A stretch of DNA of 64,000 bases from the NCBI GenBank assembly GCA_032622095.1, contig CP136066.1, positions 131,411,917-131,475,916 on the forward strand, given 5' to 3'. Numbering within the stretch: position 1 is the first letter of the stretch; the number at the start of each line of letters is the position of its first letter. The DNA is from Siphonodentalium dalli. Lineage: Eukaryota; Mollusca; Scaphopoda; Gadilida; Siphonodentaliidae. The notes beneath the pieces are model-generated. The model saw only the letters and a program-made list of their open reading frames with translations, did no database searches and was not told the origin of the DNA. The translations under genes were made by a program, and so were the position numbers. Shown here piece by piece: positions 54,131 through 64,000 of this stretch.

Positions 54131-54900
54131 AATTTGAGCACTATGTTACTTACCTTGTGGTAGTTTTGAAAAGTTGTTCAAATTATTAATGTTCTATTAA
54201 AATGTACTGGTATATGATTATCTGAAATGATGTTGGCGTTAGTCCTGCTATGTGGTCGGGTATGTTGACTGATTTAGTTTGTGAAGTGTAATGATTTTAC
54301 AAGATTAGCCATTTTATTAGTAGTTTTGTTTGAAGGAGATAATTATTCGATAGCTTATACTACGGGTACGACAATCTTTTCCTACTCCGCCGGGGACCTT
54401 CAACTACACCCGCTGGGCAATCTAGGGAGTCAGCCCGTTACCCCAGATTTTGATATTAGTCTTGTTAGGTGGTCGATATTTCATATATTGCCGTGCTGTG
54501 GGTTAGTACGTAGTGGCTTATTTATACTATAGGGGTGGGCTTTGGATTTTATTGAGGGCTTGCTTAGCTACAGGGTGGCCAAACCACTGTGTTTGCCTGC
54601 CCAGACCAATACTCGCCTAGAGACCTTTTGAAATTAAAATTACCTGTAGGGATGTATGGTGGGAATGACCTGTTTGGGGTGTTGTTTCGTGGGTAGCTGA
54701 AATGAAATATTGATTGATTGAACTTATCATCCGTTTGTCTGGACTGTGTTTGTATATCATAATCGACCTCGCGTGTGTATTAAGTTCTTGAGATGTTGGC
54801 CTATTTGTTTTTGTTTGTTGATTGTTAAATATTTATTAAATTGGGAGTGTATTGGTACGGCGATTAAGTGGGTTACCCGGCAACGCACAGAAGATCCCAA
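54131..54900. other. non-coding; dispersed repeat at 54316-54420
   Basis: Upstream of the SGNH LINE. The segment GGAGATAATTATTCGATAGC...ACGGGTACGACAA is shared with 20735-20835. On the minus strand this area follows the Jockey-like RT relic and may be its 3' UTR. No gene seen. Confidence 0.45.
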
Positions 54901-55408
54901 ATCTCGCCAGCAAGGTATTCATGTTTTGTTTTTAGACGGTAGTGTTCTCCTGAGTTCGAGTTCTTCTATTAAAGTACTGCCTTGTAGTTGTAGTCTAATT
55001 AGAGTATTCCCCGCTATATAGAGTTTGAAGTCTAACATGGAGCAGGGATATCTGTCGGCTGTATTATGTAATTCCCTGATGGGGGTTGCTATGTTTTCTT
55101 GGAGTGCCATTCTCAATGTTTTGTTTTGGATTACTTGCAGTTTGTTGAGTGTCGATTTTGGGTAAATTGGCGTTATTATGGGCATTTTATGGCCCCATGT
55201 TCCATGATTGGGCGTATGAATTGCTTATAAAGCTTAATTAGAGTTTCTGGATTGAGTCCCCATTATATGCCACTGAGCATCCTTAATAACGCAATTCTCT
55301 GATTGGCCCTGGTTGAGATGTTTTTAATGTGTGTATTGGTCGAGAGTTATGCCAAGGAGTATCGCCTCTTGGGATTTTTCGAAAGTGGACAGTTCGAGTT
55401 GTATTTGG
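54901..55408 (-). pseudogene. Jockey-like LINE RT 3' relic
   Basis: The minus-strand reading runs through ILLGITLDQ, IKNISTRANQRIALLRML, a stop, then LNPETLIKLYKQFIRPIMEH and LNKLQVIQNKTLRMALQ, ending at RELHNTADRYP. These are the conserved thumb-region phrases of Jockey-like LINEs. It is truncated at the 5' side where the 1,944-bp duplication begins (55412) and has at least one stop and one frame change. Confidence 0.75.
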
Positions 55409-55411
55409 TGG

Positions 55412-57355
55412 TATTTATTTTTTGCTAATGAGGATCAATTGTGTTTTTTTTTTTTTTGGTGTTCAATTTGATGCGCCATCTTTCCAGGTCGTTGCGTTGT
55501 TTTTTTATTGTCTGATTTCCAGCGTTCTGCCCCCCTTGAATTGGGGAGTTCTGTACACAAAAAGTAAGCAAGGTGGTGTGATATTTACACACAATATAAC
55601 ATGTTGATATTTATGCGTTTGTTTTACAATGTTGAAGCTAGTGACATTCTCACAACAATGGAAATAATATTATTATATTTCAATATATTCAATTTAATGA
55701 CCGTGTCACCTTTGTGGATTATAGGACCCCTTCGAATCTTAGTGTGAACATTTTGAATTCATATGCGCAGTATATATACCCAGCTTTCGTTGATATATGG
55801 AAGTTATTCTGAAAATTAAATTTGACAAGGGGTACGCATCTAAGATGCTTTTGTCGAGTTTTTTGGCAGTCGAACCAAACTTCTGCCAATAAGGTGCACA
55901 AACCCCGGGGAAAAAAGTTGGACGGTTGTATATTATTGCAATATGACCTATATACCAAATATCAATTGAATCCGATAATATTTCATTGAGTTATCGTACT
56001 ATAAACGGTGATAAAATTGTGATTAAAATAGATAAACTAAGACCCATAACTCCGGGAAAACAATTCGGACAAACCAGGTTTTCGAACTCGTCCGAGATAT
56101 TGTTGCAACAGACTCATATACCAAATATTGTTTAAATCGGTTAATATTTCATCGAGTTATCGCGCTAACGGTGATAAAATTGCTAAAAATAGACAAACTA
56201 AGACCCATAACTCCGCGAAAAAAATTTGGACAAACCTGGTTTTCGAACTCGTCCGAGATATTGTTGCAGGACACTCATACACCAAATATTGTTGAAATCG
56301 GTTAATATTTCATCGAGTTATCGCGCTAACGGTGATAACATTGCTAAAATAGACAAACTAAGACCCATAACTCCGCGAAAACAACTCGGACAAACCTGGT
56401 TTTCGAACTCGTCCGAGATATTGTTGCAGGAGACTCATATACCAAATATTGTTGAAATCGGTTAATATTTCATCGAGTTATCGCACTAACGGTGATAAAA
56501 TTGCTAAAAAATAGACAAACTAAGATCCATAACTCCGGAAAAAAAATTCGGACAAACCTGGTTTTCGAATTCGTCCGAGATATTGTTGCAGGAGTCTCAT
56601 ATACCAAATATTGTTGAAATTGGTTAATATTTGCGTGAGTTATCGAGCTATCGGTGAAAAACTTAACTAAAAACCATCTAAGATGGATAACTCTTGTAAA
56701 AAAGTTCGGACGTGACCCATTTTCTGCAGGCAGTAAATAGTCGTTGGGAGCAACTGCCATACCAAAAAGTTTTTGAATCCGTTCACAAATGTCAAAGTTA
56801 TAAGGCATTCTTTGGGTCCGCCACGCCCGGCCGCCGCCCGCCCACCAACAGTCCCTCGCCAAACCAAATCGACCCATGCAGAGGGCACTATTTACGTGAA
56901 ATTCATTATAAGTATTAAGTAGGTAATCAGCTAATGCTGCATGGTGAGAATATATTAATCAACTATGAATGAATTCATGTGTGCGTAAAATACCCAAGGT
57001 CATTGGTGACTGCTTGATAACCAGTGATTAATGGAACTTAAGTGCACATGGAAGATACGTTTATGCTATAGACGGTGAACTGGTATATAGACTAATCAGA
57101 ACAGTTCAGGAATTCTGAGACAATTTTGAACCGGCCCATTGATCTAAGCTCGATAATATGTTTTTTAGATATCATACATCCATGTTTTGCAGCAGAGACT
57201 GTCGTGTAGACTGAGGGAAATCATTTTCCATGTGTACGAGTTCCATACTTGTGGGGGAGGGGCATATATATGTACTGAATTAACTCAGATATTATAGTTC
57301 AATACGGTGGTGAGTGTCTAAAAATCGGATGTAAGATATATATTTTGCAGGTTTA
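55412..57355. repeat. 1,944-bp tandem duplication, copy 1
   Basis: The next 1,943 bp repeat this block with only two substitutions noticed (a T/G in a T run near 55450 versus 57394, and A/G near 57102 versus 59043). It contains about four tandem 160-bp units (from about 56040, 56201, 56361 and 56522) with ACTAAGACCCATAACTCCG and TTTTCGAACTCGTCCGAGAT, related to the pearl-like core family. No coding motif in its frames. Confidence 0.85.
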
Positions 57356-59298
57356 TATTTATTTTTTGCTAATGAGGATCAATTGTGTTTTGTTTTTTTT
57401 TGGTGTTCAATTTGATGCGCCATCTTTCCAGGTCGTTGCGTTGTTTTTTTATTGTCTGATTTCCAGCGTTCTGCCCCCCTTGAATTGGGGAGTTCTGTAC
57501 ACAAAAAGTAAGCAAGGTGGTGTGATATTTACACACAATATAACATGTTGATATTTATGCGTTTGTTTTACAATGTTGAAGCTAGTGACATTCTCACAAC
57601 AATGGAAATAATATTATTATATTTCAATATATTCAATTTAATGACCGTGTCACCTTTGTGGATTATAGGACCCCTTCGAATCTTAGTGTGAACATTTTGA
57701 ATTCATATGCGCAGTATATATACCCAGCTTTCGTTGATATATGGAAGTTATTCTGAAAATTAAATTTGACAAGGGGTACGCATCTAAGATGCTTTTGTCG
57801 AGTTTTTTGGCAGTCGAACCAAACTTCTGCCAATAAGGTGCACAAACCCCGGGGAAAAAAGTTGGACGGTTGTATATTATTGCAATATGACCTATATACC
57901 AAATATCAATTGAATCCGATAATATTTCATTGAGTTATCGTACTATAAACGGTGATAAAATTGTGATTAAAATAGATAAACTAAGACCCATAACTCCGGG
58001 AAAACAATTCGGACAAACCAGGTTTTCGAACTCGTCCGAGATATTGTTGCAACAGACTCATATACCAAATATTGTTTAAATCGGTTAATATTTCATCGAG
58101 TTATCGCGCTAACGGTGATAAAATTGCTAAAAATAGACAAACTAAGACCCATAACTCCGCGAAAAAAATTTGGACAAACCTGGTTTTCGAACTCGTCCGA
58201 GATATTGTTGCAGGACACTCATACACCAAATATTGTTGAAATCGGTTAATATTTCATCGAGTTATCGCGCTAACGGTGATAACATTGCTAAAATAGACAA
58301 ACTAAGACCCATAACTCCGCGAAAACAACTCGGACAAACCTGGTTTTCGAACTCGTCCGAGATATTGTTGCAGGAGACTCATATACCAAATATTGTTGAA
58401 ATCGGTTAATATTTCATCGAGTTATCGCACTAACGGTGATAAAATTGCTAAAAAATAGACAAACTAAGATCCATAACTCCGGAAAAAAAATTCGGACAAA
58501 CCTGGTTTTCGAATTCGTCCGAGATATTGTTGCAGGAGTCTCATATACCAAATATTGTTGAAATTGGTTAATATTTGCGTGAGTTATCGAGCTATCGGTG
58601 AAAAACTTAACTAAAAACCATCTAAGATGGATAACTCTTGTAAAAAAGTTCGGACGTGACCCATTTTCTGCAGGCAGTAAATAGTCGTTGGGAGCAACTG
58701 CCATACCAAAAAGTTTTTGAATCCGTTCACAAATGTCAAAGTTATAAGGCATTCTTTGGGTCCGCCACGCCCGGCCGCCGCCCGCCCACCAACAGTCCCT
58801 CGCCAAACCAAATCGACCCATGCAGAGGGCACTATTTACGTGAAATTCATTATAAGTATTAAGTAGGTAATCAGCTAATGCTGCATGGTGAGAATATATT
58901 AATCAACTATGAATGAATTCATGTGTGCGTAAAATACCCAAGGTCATTGGTGACTGCTTGATAACCAGTGATTAATGGAACTTAAGTGCACATGGAAGAT
59001 ACGTTTATGCTATAGACGGTGAACTGGTATATAGACTAATCAGGACAGTTCAGGAATTCTGAGACAATTTTGAACCGGCCCATTGATCTAAGCTCGATAA
59101 TATGTTTTTTAGATATCATACATCCATGTTTTGCAGCAGAGACTGTCGTGTAGACTGAGGGAAATCATTTTCCATGTGTACGAGTTCCATACTTGTGGGG
59201 GAGGGGCATATATATGTACTGAATTAACTCAGATATTATAGTTCAATACGGTGGTGAGTGTCTAAAAATCGGATGTAAGATATATATTTTGCAGGTTT
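57356..59298. repeat. 1,944-bp tandem duplication, copy 2
   Basis: Near-identical to copy 1 at a constant 1,944-bp offset. It ends at GCAGGTTT, 118 bp before the transporter exon, so the exon is not included. The high identity means a recent duplication or an assembly artefact. Confidence 0.85.
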
Positions 59299-59416
59299 GG
59301 GGTGGTGGGTCCCCAAAATTACCAGATGCAAAAACGGCATATTTCCCAGCTGTATTTCCCTGTAATTTGTGTCCACTATCCCACTCTTTAAGGGTGGATA
59401 TCTGGACAATACTTAC

Positions 59417-59544
59417 TTGTAGTTGTTTGTAGCCATACCCGACGGCGAAGTTAGACAGCCAGTTGATGGCCACCGCGATACTCATAGCTGAAGGACGTGG
59501 GGCCTGTGAGAAGAGCTCCGATACAATCAGCCAAGGTATGGACC
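59417..59544 (-). CDS. SLC2A/GLUT-type sugar transporter, penultimate exon
   Basis: On the minus strand the acceptor ttccag is followed by 128 coding bases and the donor gtaagt after CAA. The peptide [20 protein letters not shown] then [20 protein letters not shown] covers helix 10-11 of facilitative glucose transporters. The Pro-Trp motif followed by ELFSQ-PRPSA is one of the family's most conserved segments. Entry phase is one base short of a codon (GG completes Gly) and exit is phase 0, matching the terminal exon at 19750. Substrate specificity cannot be told from this part. Earlier exons are not visible up to 64000. Confidence 0.88.
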
Positions 59545-59822
59545 CTGGAATGTTCAAAGGCGAATGCAATATCGACTTCATTTGCAAGCCACTCTCGAAA
59601 ACACCACGCTAACAATATAATCTGGTCGATAAAAGGTTTGACCTAGAAACAATTTGGACAAAGGTGGTTTGTATTCTATTTTGAAGAGGAAGCTATTCTT
59701 CTATAACATATCCAAAATCCGCTTTGATCAATTTCTGTAATTCAAGATGGCGTCCAAGATGGCTGCCATTTTCCTACAAGTCAACTTGATACAATTATAG
59801 TGAGAAACTCTTGTCATATGAA

Positions 59823-60617
59823 GATAAGATAAGATAAGATTTTTAATGTCACAACTTCAACATTGAAGGTTAACATAAAATACAAATGAAACATATACAC
59901 GAACATTTCACATAGACAATAAAACAAATATTTACGTACTGTAATGTGGTACGCCAATGCTATACGACTGACGTAAGTGTATAGGGTAAATCGTTACTGC
60001 TTGAGGTTGGCATTAGACACTAAGTTCTTTCGTTGCTCGAATGCGGTATATATATACCTTACGATATTCTGCGTGATGTCGTGATCGAATGAACGGAAGA
60101 TACTGTTAAGGAAATATTCTTCAGTTACGTTATTGCAGTCAATGCTACTAATATTCGCGATGCTTTCAAATAATTCCCGTCTTAACGTTCGATATGTTGG
60201 GCAATGTAAGATGAAGTGTGCTTCTGCATCGCACGTCGGGCATTTTCGAAGATTTCTGGCAGGCGCTTTGCCATTGACGTCACGTTTATGCCTATCAGTT
60301 TCTATCGACAATGAGTGAGCGCTTATCCTGAGCCGGGTAAGCGCCATTAGCTCATTTGTGGTATTTGGTGAGAGAAGATAGTTCTCAAACTTAAACTCAC
60401 GCTTGAATTTCCGATAGAAATCAAGTTTTCCATCGGTTTCAAGTCTGGATGACCACCACTGACGGTACATTGTCTCTAGTTTTGTCTTTATTGAATAGAC
60501 TAGAGATGCGTTTTTGGTAGTTGACTGATTTTCCCAAACATGGGCGAATCCAATGTGATTCATGATTGACTTAAATCGTTCCATCCAAAGCGAGTTATGT
60601 CCCCAGAAAGAATCCAT
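59823..60617 (-). pseudogene. 5'-truncated LINE ORF2 C-terminus
   Basis: Minus-strand frame 60617-59994 (207 codons) carries NTTNELMALTRLRISAHSLS, IETDRHKRD and a knuckle KCPTCDAEAHFILHCPTYRT, the C-terminal zinc region of non-LTR ORF2 proteins. It resembles the degenerate tail of the LINE at 21016-21447. The 3' UTR ends in (ATCTT)n at about 59823-59840 (minus strand), a typical LINE tail. It lies in the transporter intron upstream of exon 59417-59544. Confidence 0.75.
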
Positions 60618-61040
60618 ATAACATTTATATGCTATAGCATCAGTTCAATTCAAGAATATGTAGCCAAAATCGGACCGTGTGAATTATGATGAATATATAA
60701 ATTGGATACGATCCTAATTCACAACGTGTGGCGATGTTTGAATGAATATAATGCTTGCCATCACACACTAAAATACATATAGCTAGACATGCCATGTTCA
60801 CATGTAATTGTTTTATTATGAATTGTATTCTTAGCATACTGCTTTTATTGGTGTTTACGCAAATAAGTCGTATCGTATCGTATCGTATGTATACATATGT
60901 ATACATTTTTGTGACGCTAAGACATAACGCCACCTTTATGTCACAAAATTGGAACTCCCCGTCCATGCTGGCCGCCAAAATGGCGGCCGGAAGTGGTATT
61001 TTTTACGTTTTTTTACTAATATCTTTAAGATAAGTTTCTG
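60618..61040. other. non-coding, no gene seen
   Basis: Short spacer with a TCGTA microsatellite near 60868. No transporter exon recognised. Confidence 0.4.
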
Positions 61041-61041
61041 C

Positions 61042-62506
61042 TGTTTGGAACTGGTGGAGAATTGTGACTTTATTTTGTATTTAGCATGTTAACTGGCCAT
61101 TGGAGCAATGAAAATATATCATTCATCCTTCCGATCACTCAAAAATTCGATTTTACAAAACGTGGTATAACATTTCACAAAATATCACCATTGGGATTCT
61201 AGTAATATTTCTTCAAGAAATGGGAAGAACTGTGCAATGTAAGTGATGCATTTTATATTTTATGGATATTTCAACTCAATGATACCAAAATTGTCACTTT
61301 GGCTCAAAATGGCGGCCAAAATATGGAAAATGGTAAATATTGTCCCAGCGTACCATGCAACCGCTTACAAATTGTGGTTGATCCACACAATTGACTATTC
61401 CGTTTTATATACCAAACTACTAACATTGCTGATGCACCTTGGTTAATTGTTACCATTTTACCACTGACATTACCAGAATTATTCAAAAATTCACTGTTCA
61501 GGTTTGAACCATTTTTTTAAAGGATAATGGAACTATCATTGGTATCAAAGGAGTTAATTGTTTTGATATGTGTTAATTGTGTCACACTGAGGTTTTTTAG
61601 ACAAAATTACTCAAGATGGCTTGCAAAATGGCAACCAAATTTGGTTTAAAAAAATTATTGTCACATATATTCCGAACATTATTCTCTGCTGTTCCGAAAA
61701 GGTAGAAAATTGTGACACACTTGGTTATTAAACAAGCTACTTAACCAACTAAATGTTCTATTCTGGTTGTCCCGGTACCCATTAGCATCAACATTGATCA
61801 ACTTGATACAGTGTGTATGTCTGTTGACTGTATGGTCATAGGTGAGGTGAGTAGGTATACATGGAGTTATTGTATCCATGAATGATGTGAATAGTTATAC
61901 AATGCGTGACTATATGGTCATGGATGGGGTGTCCATGGTGAGATGTATGGGTATTTAAGGAGTAGCTGTATGGTCATGTGTGAGGTGAACATGTACACAG
62001 GGAGTGGCTGTCTGGTCATTGCAGAGGTTTGTGTTATATGTTTATGTACATATGGAGTGACTGTGGTCATTGGTTGGATGTACATGTGTATTGTCATGGG
62101 TATGCATACGTTGGTTTCATGGTAATGGATGTGTGTATGGATTAATAGTGAGTGGTTGTATGGTTATGGGCAATATGTATATGTGTACATGGAATGACTG
62201 CACGGTCATTGTTGAAGTGTATATGCATACCTGGAGTACAGTTTGGTGGTCATTGGCGGCTTGTGTATATAGAGAGTGACCTCATGGTCATGGGTGGGAT
62301 GTATATGTTTATCTGTTGTGGCTGTATTGTTATTGGTGTGTGTACAAGTTTACAGCGAATAGATGAATGCTAATGAATGGGTTGTATAAGTATATAGCAG
62401 TGGCTAAATTGTCATGGTTGAGCTGTATATACAAGTCTGAAATGCACGAATAGACATGTGTGCGCGGCATTGGTATATCTAGAAGGGCTGTATGGACATT
62501 GATGGA

Positions 62507-62542
<36 letters not shown>

Positions 62543-64000
62543 CTGGAGTGACGCTATGGACATGTGTGAGGTCTATATGTATATCTTGAGTGGCTATATG
62601 GCCATGCATGTGGCAAATATATATACATGGAGTGACCGTATGGCCAATGGTGAGGCGAATAAGTATATATACGGTTACTGCATGTTCATGAATGTGGTGA
62701 ATAGGTATACATGTTCGTGACTATATGGTTATGGGGATGTGTGTGAGTATACCTGGTGTGCCTGCATGGTTACTCACGACAATATGGCCATGTGGTGGGT
62801 ATATGGGTATACCCAAGTGTGGCTGTATGGTAATGGGTGAGGTGTATGTCTATACAGCGAGTGGCACATGACAATTTAATGTGGTGTTCATGTATATATG
62901 GAGTGACTGCATGATAATGTGTGAGTTGTTCTGTTGTACCTTTGGGTGATCATCGCTTTCCACAATAACTCAATAATATGTTAATCGATAGAGAGTTAAC
63001 ATCACAGTGTTCTCCACATTAATTGCGTTTTATATGCAATATGAAGGCAACGGTTTTCCTGACAATAGTCTGTAAGTTAATCAATTTTTGATGCTAATGG
63101 GCCAGAGTAGCTCTCTCAGTTCCGTTTCACCGTTCTGCCCATTTCTGTTTAAAAAAATGAGCATAATCCCAAAAGAGTTTTCGGCAAAATCCATACTGCA
63201 CTTAAAATGAATTTGTCATGCCTCATAAGCTAATGGGACAACAAGAATATAACATTTAGATGTCAGTTGATTTTAATAACCAAGAGAGTCACAATTTGCT
63301 ACTTTTTTTCTGAACAGAAGAGAATAGTGTTCGGAATATATGTGACAAATCAACTTTCTTTTGCAAGCCATCTTGAGTAATTTTGTCTAAAACACCGCAC
63401 TGTGACACATTTAATGCATATCAGAAACTAAAAGCACCTTGGATACCAAAGATATTCTATTTTACTTGAAAAAAGTCAAAACCTGAAAAGTTATTTTTTG
63501 CCAATTTTGATGCCAAGTTGGTGATAGAAAAATCCGATAATTCTGGTAACTTCAGTGGTTAAAATAGTAAAAATTAACCAAGGTGCATCAGAGATGTTGG
63601 TCTTCAACGTATATAAGACAGAATAGTCAATTGTGTTCATCAACCACACCTTATAAGCGGTTGCGTGGCACACTGGTGCAATATTTACCATTTTCCATAT
63701 TTTGGCTGCCATTTTGGTAGTCAATTTGAGCCAAGTGACAATTTTGGTACCAATGAGTTGGAATATCCATACGAAATCAAATGCATCACTTACACTGCAC
63801 TGTTCTTCCCATTTCTTGAAGAAATTTGACTGGAATCCCAATGGTGATTTTTTGTGAAATATTATACCAAGTTCTGCAAAATCTGTTTTTTTTTGTGATC
63901 GGAAGTGGCGTGGACCCCATTAATGGCATATTTCATTGCTCCAATGGTCAGTTAACATGATAAATACAAAATAAAGTCACAATTCTCAACCTGTTCCAAA
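61042..64000. mobile_element. large foldback element, cut by the window end
   Basis: The left arm about 61042-61715 (TTTGGAACTGGTGGAGAATT...) is repeated inverted in about 63288-64000, ending ...AATTCTCAACCTGTTCCAAA at the window edge. Shared blocks include GTCACTTTGGCTC, AAAATATGGAAAATGGTAAA and TGTCACATATATTCCGAACA. Arms are about 670 bp and roughly 80-85% identical by eye, and flank a minisatellite core. No transposase. The right boundary may lie beyond 64000. Confidence 0.75.
61790..62935 (+). repeat. 42-bp minisatellite core of the foldback
   Basis: About 25 degenerate units near GGAGTGACTGTATGGTCATG plus GGTGAGGTGTATATGTATAC. An AT dinucleotide run is at about 62508-62540. Plus-strand frames with repeated VCMYTWSGC-like phrases are repeat translations. 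Confidence 0.75.

Larger units (their letters stand above)
19751..59416 (-). other. intron of the SLC2A-like gene, about 39.7 kb
   Basis: The interval runs from donor gtaagt (reading minus from 59416) to acceptor ttcttacag (ending 19751). It carries the SGNH LINE, the 26-kb TIR unit with the Gypsy element, a Jockey-like relic and the 1.9-kb duplication. No alternative terminal exon with the PETK signature was found within it. That these two exons belong to one transcript is inferred from phase, order and protein continuity. Confidence 0.7.

Noticed and set aside
60640-61033. Possible further transporter exon
   Set aside because: No GLUT-like peptide flanked by splice sites could be found; frames are AT-driven.
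61943-62720. Cys/Met-rich plus-strand frames
   Set aside because: Translations of the 42-bp minisatellite.
1-64000. tRNA, rRNA or CRISPR loci
   Set aside because: No cloverleaf with B-box context, no rRNA-like core, and repeats are satellites or MITEs rather than spaced identical repeats.

Overview
ORGANISM. This is an animal nuclear genome segment, most likely from a mollusc or another lophotrochozoan. It is AT-rich and intron-dominated, and most of it is nested transposable elements. It carries pearl-like elements (about 160-bp core repeats, an ACGG microsatellite and a hairpin end), many ACATGTAC runs, and several LINE clades. No bacterial-style genes, CRISPR arrays or operons are present. 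The mollusc assignment is an inference from repeat types.

HOST GENE. The only cellular gene I can support is the 3' end of a facilitative sugar transporter (SLC2A/GLUT family) on the minus strand. Its penultimate exon is at 59417-59544 and its terminal exon at 19577-19750. Both have good splice sites and matching phase, so nearly everything between them lies in one intron of about 39.7 kb.

LAYOUT. 1-8.0 kb: a Mutator-like MITE and a decayed L1/Tx1-type LINE. 8.0-13.5 kb: a TIR element with an 8-bp target duplication, invaded by a 3.5-kb pearl-like element. 14.2-16.3 kb: a MITE split by a 5'-truncated LINE. 16.8-18.1 kb: a minisatellite, a tandem duplication and a hAT-like MITE. 19.6 kb: last transporter exon. 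20.2-26.8 kb and 53.1-54.1 kb: the two halves of one LINE with a two-part ORF1 (coiled coil plus SGNH esterase) and an AP-endonuclease/RT ORF2. 26.8-53.1 kb: a 26.3-kb unit with perfect 28-bp terminal inverted repeats and a 2-bp (AA) target duplication, inserted inside that LINE's ORF1. It contains several MITEs, a LINE relic, a 45-bp satellite and an intact 11,990-bp Ty3/Gypsy-type retrotransposon. 54.9-59.3 kb: a Jockey-like LINE relic and a nearly identical 1,944-bp tandem duplication. 59.4 kb: penultimate transporter exon. 59.8-64 kb: a LINE relic and a large foldback element with a minisatellite core that runs off the window.

MOST NOTABLE. The Gypsy element (39103-51092) has LTRs that read as identical and three large open frames. 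Gag carries a helix-hairpin-helix-like start, prion-like Q/P/G repeats, a capsid-like region and a zinc knuckle. Pol sits in the -1 frame behind a canonical TTTAAAC slippery heptamer and carries PR-RT-RH-IN plus a terminal PHD finger. A 966-aa third ORF in the env position ends in a complete TatD-type metal-dependent nuclease domain, with a good splice acceptor just upstream. A retrotransposon carrying its own TatD nuclease and a PHD finger is the best candidate here for an undescribed system. The nesting order is readable: transporter intron, then the SGNH LINE, then the 26-kb TIR unit, then the Gypsy element.
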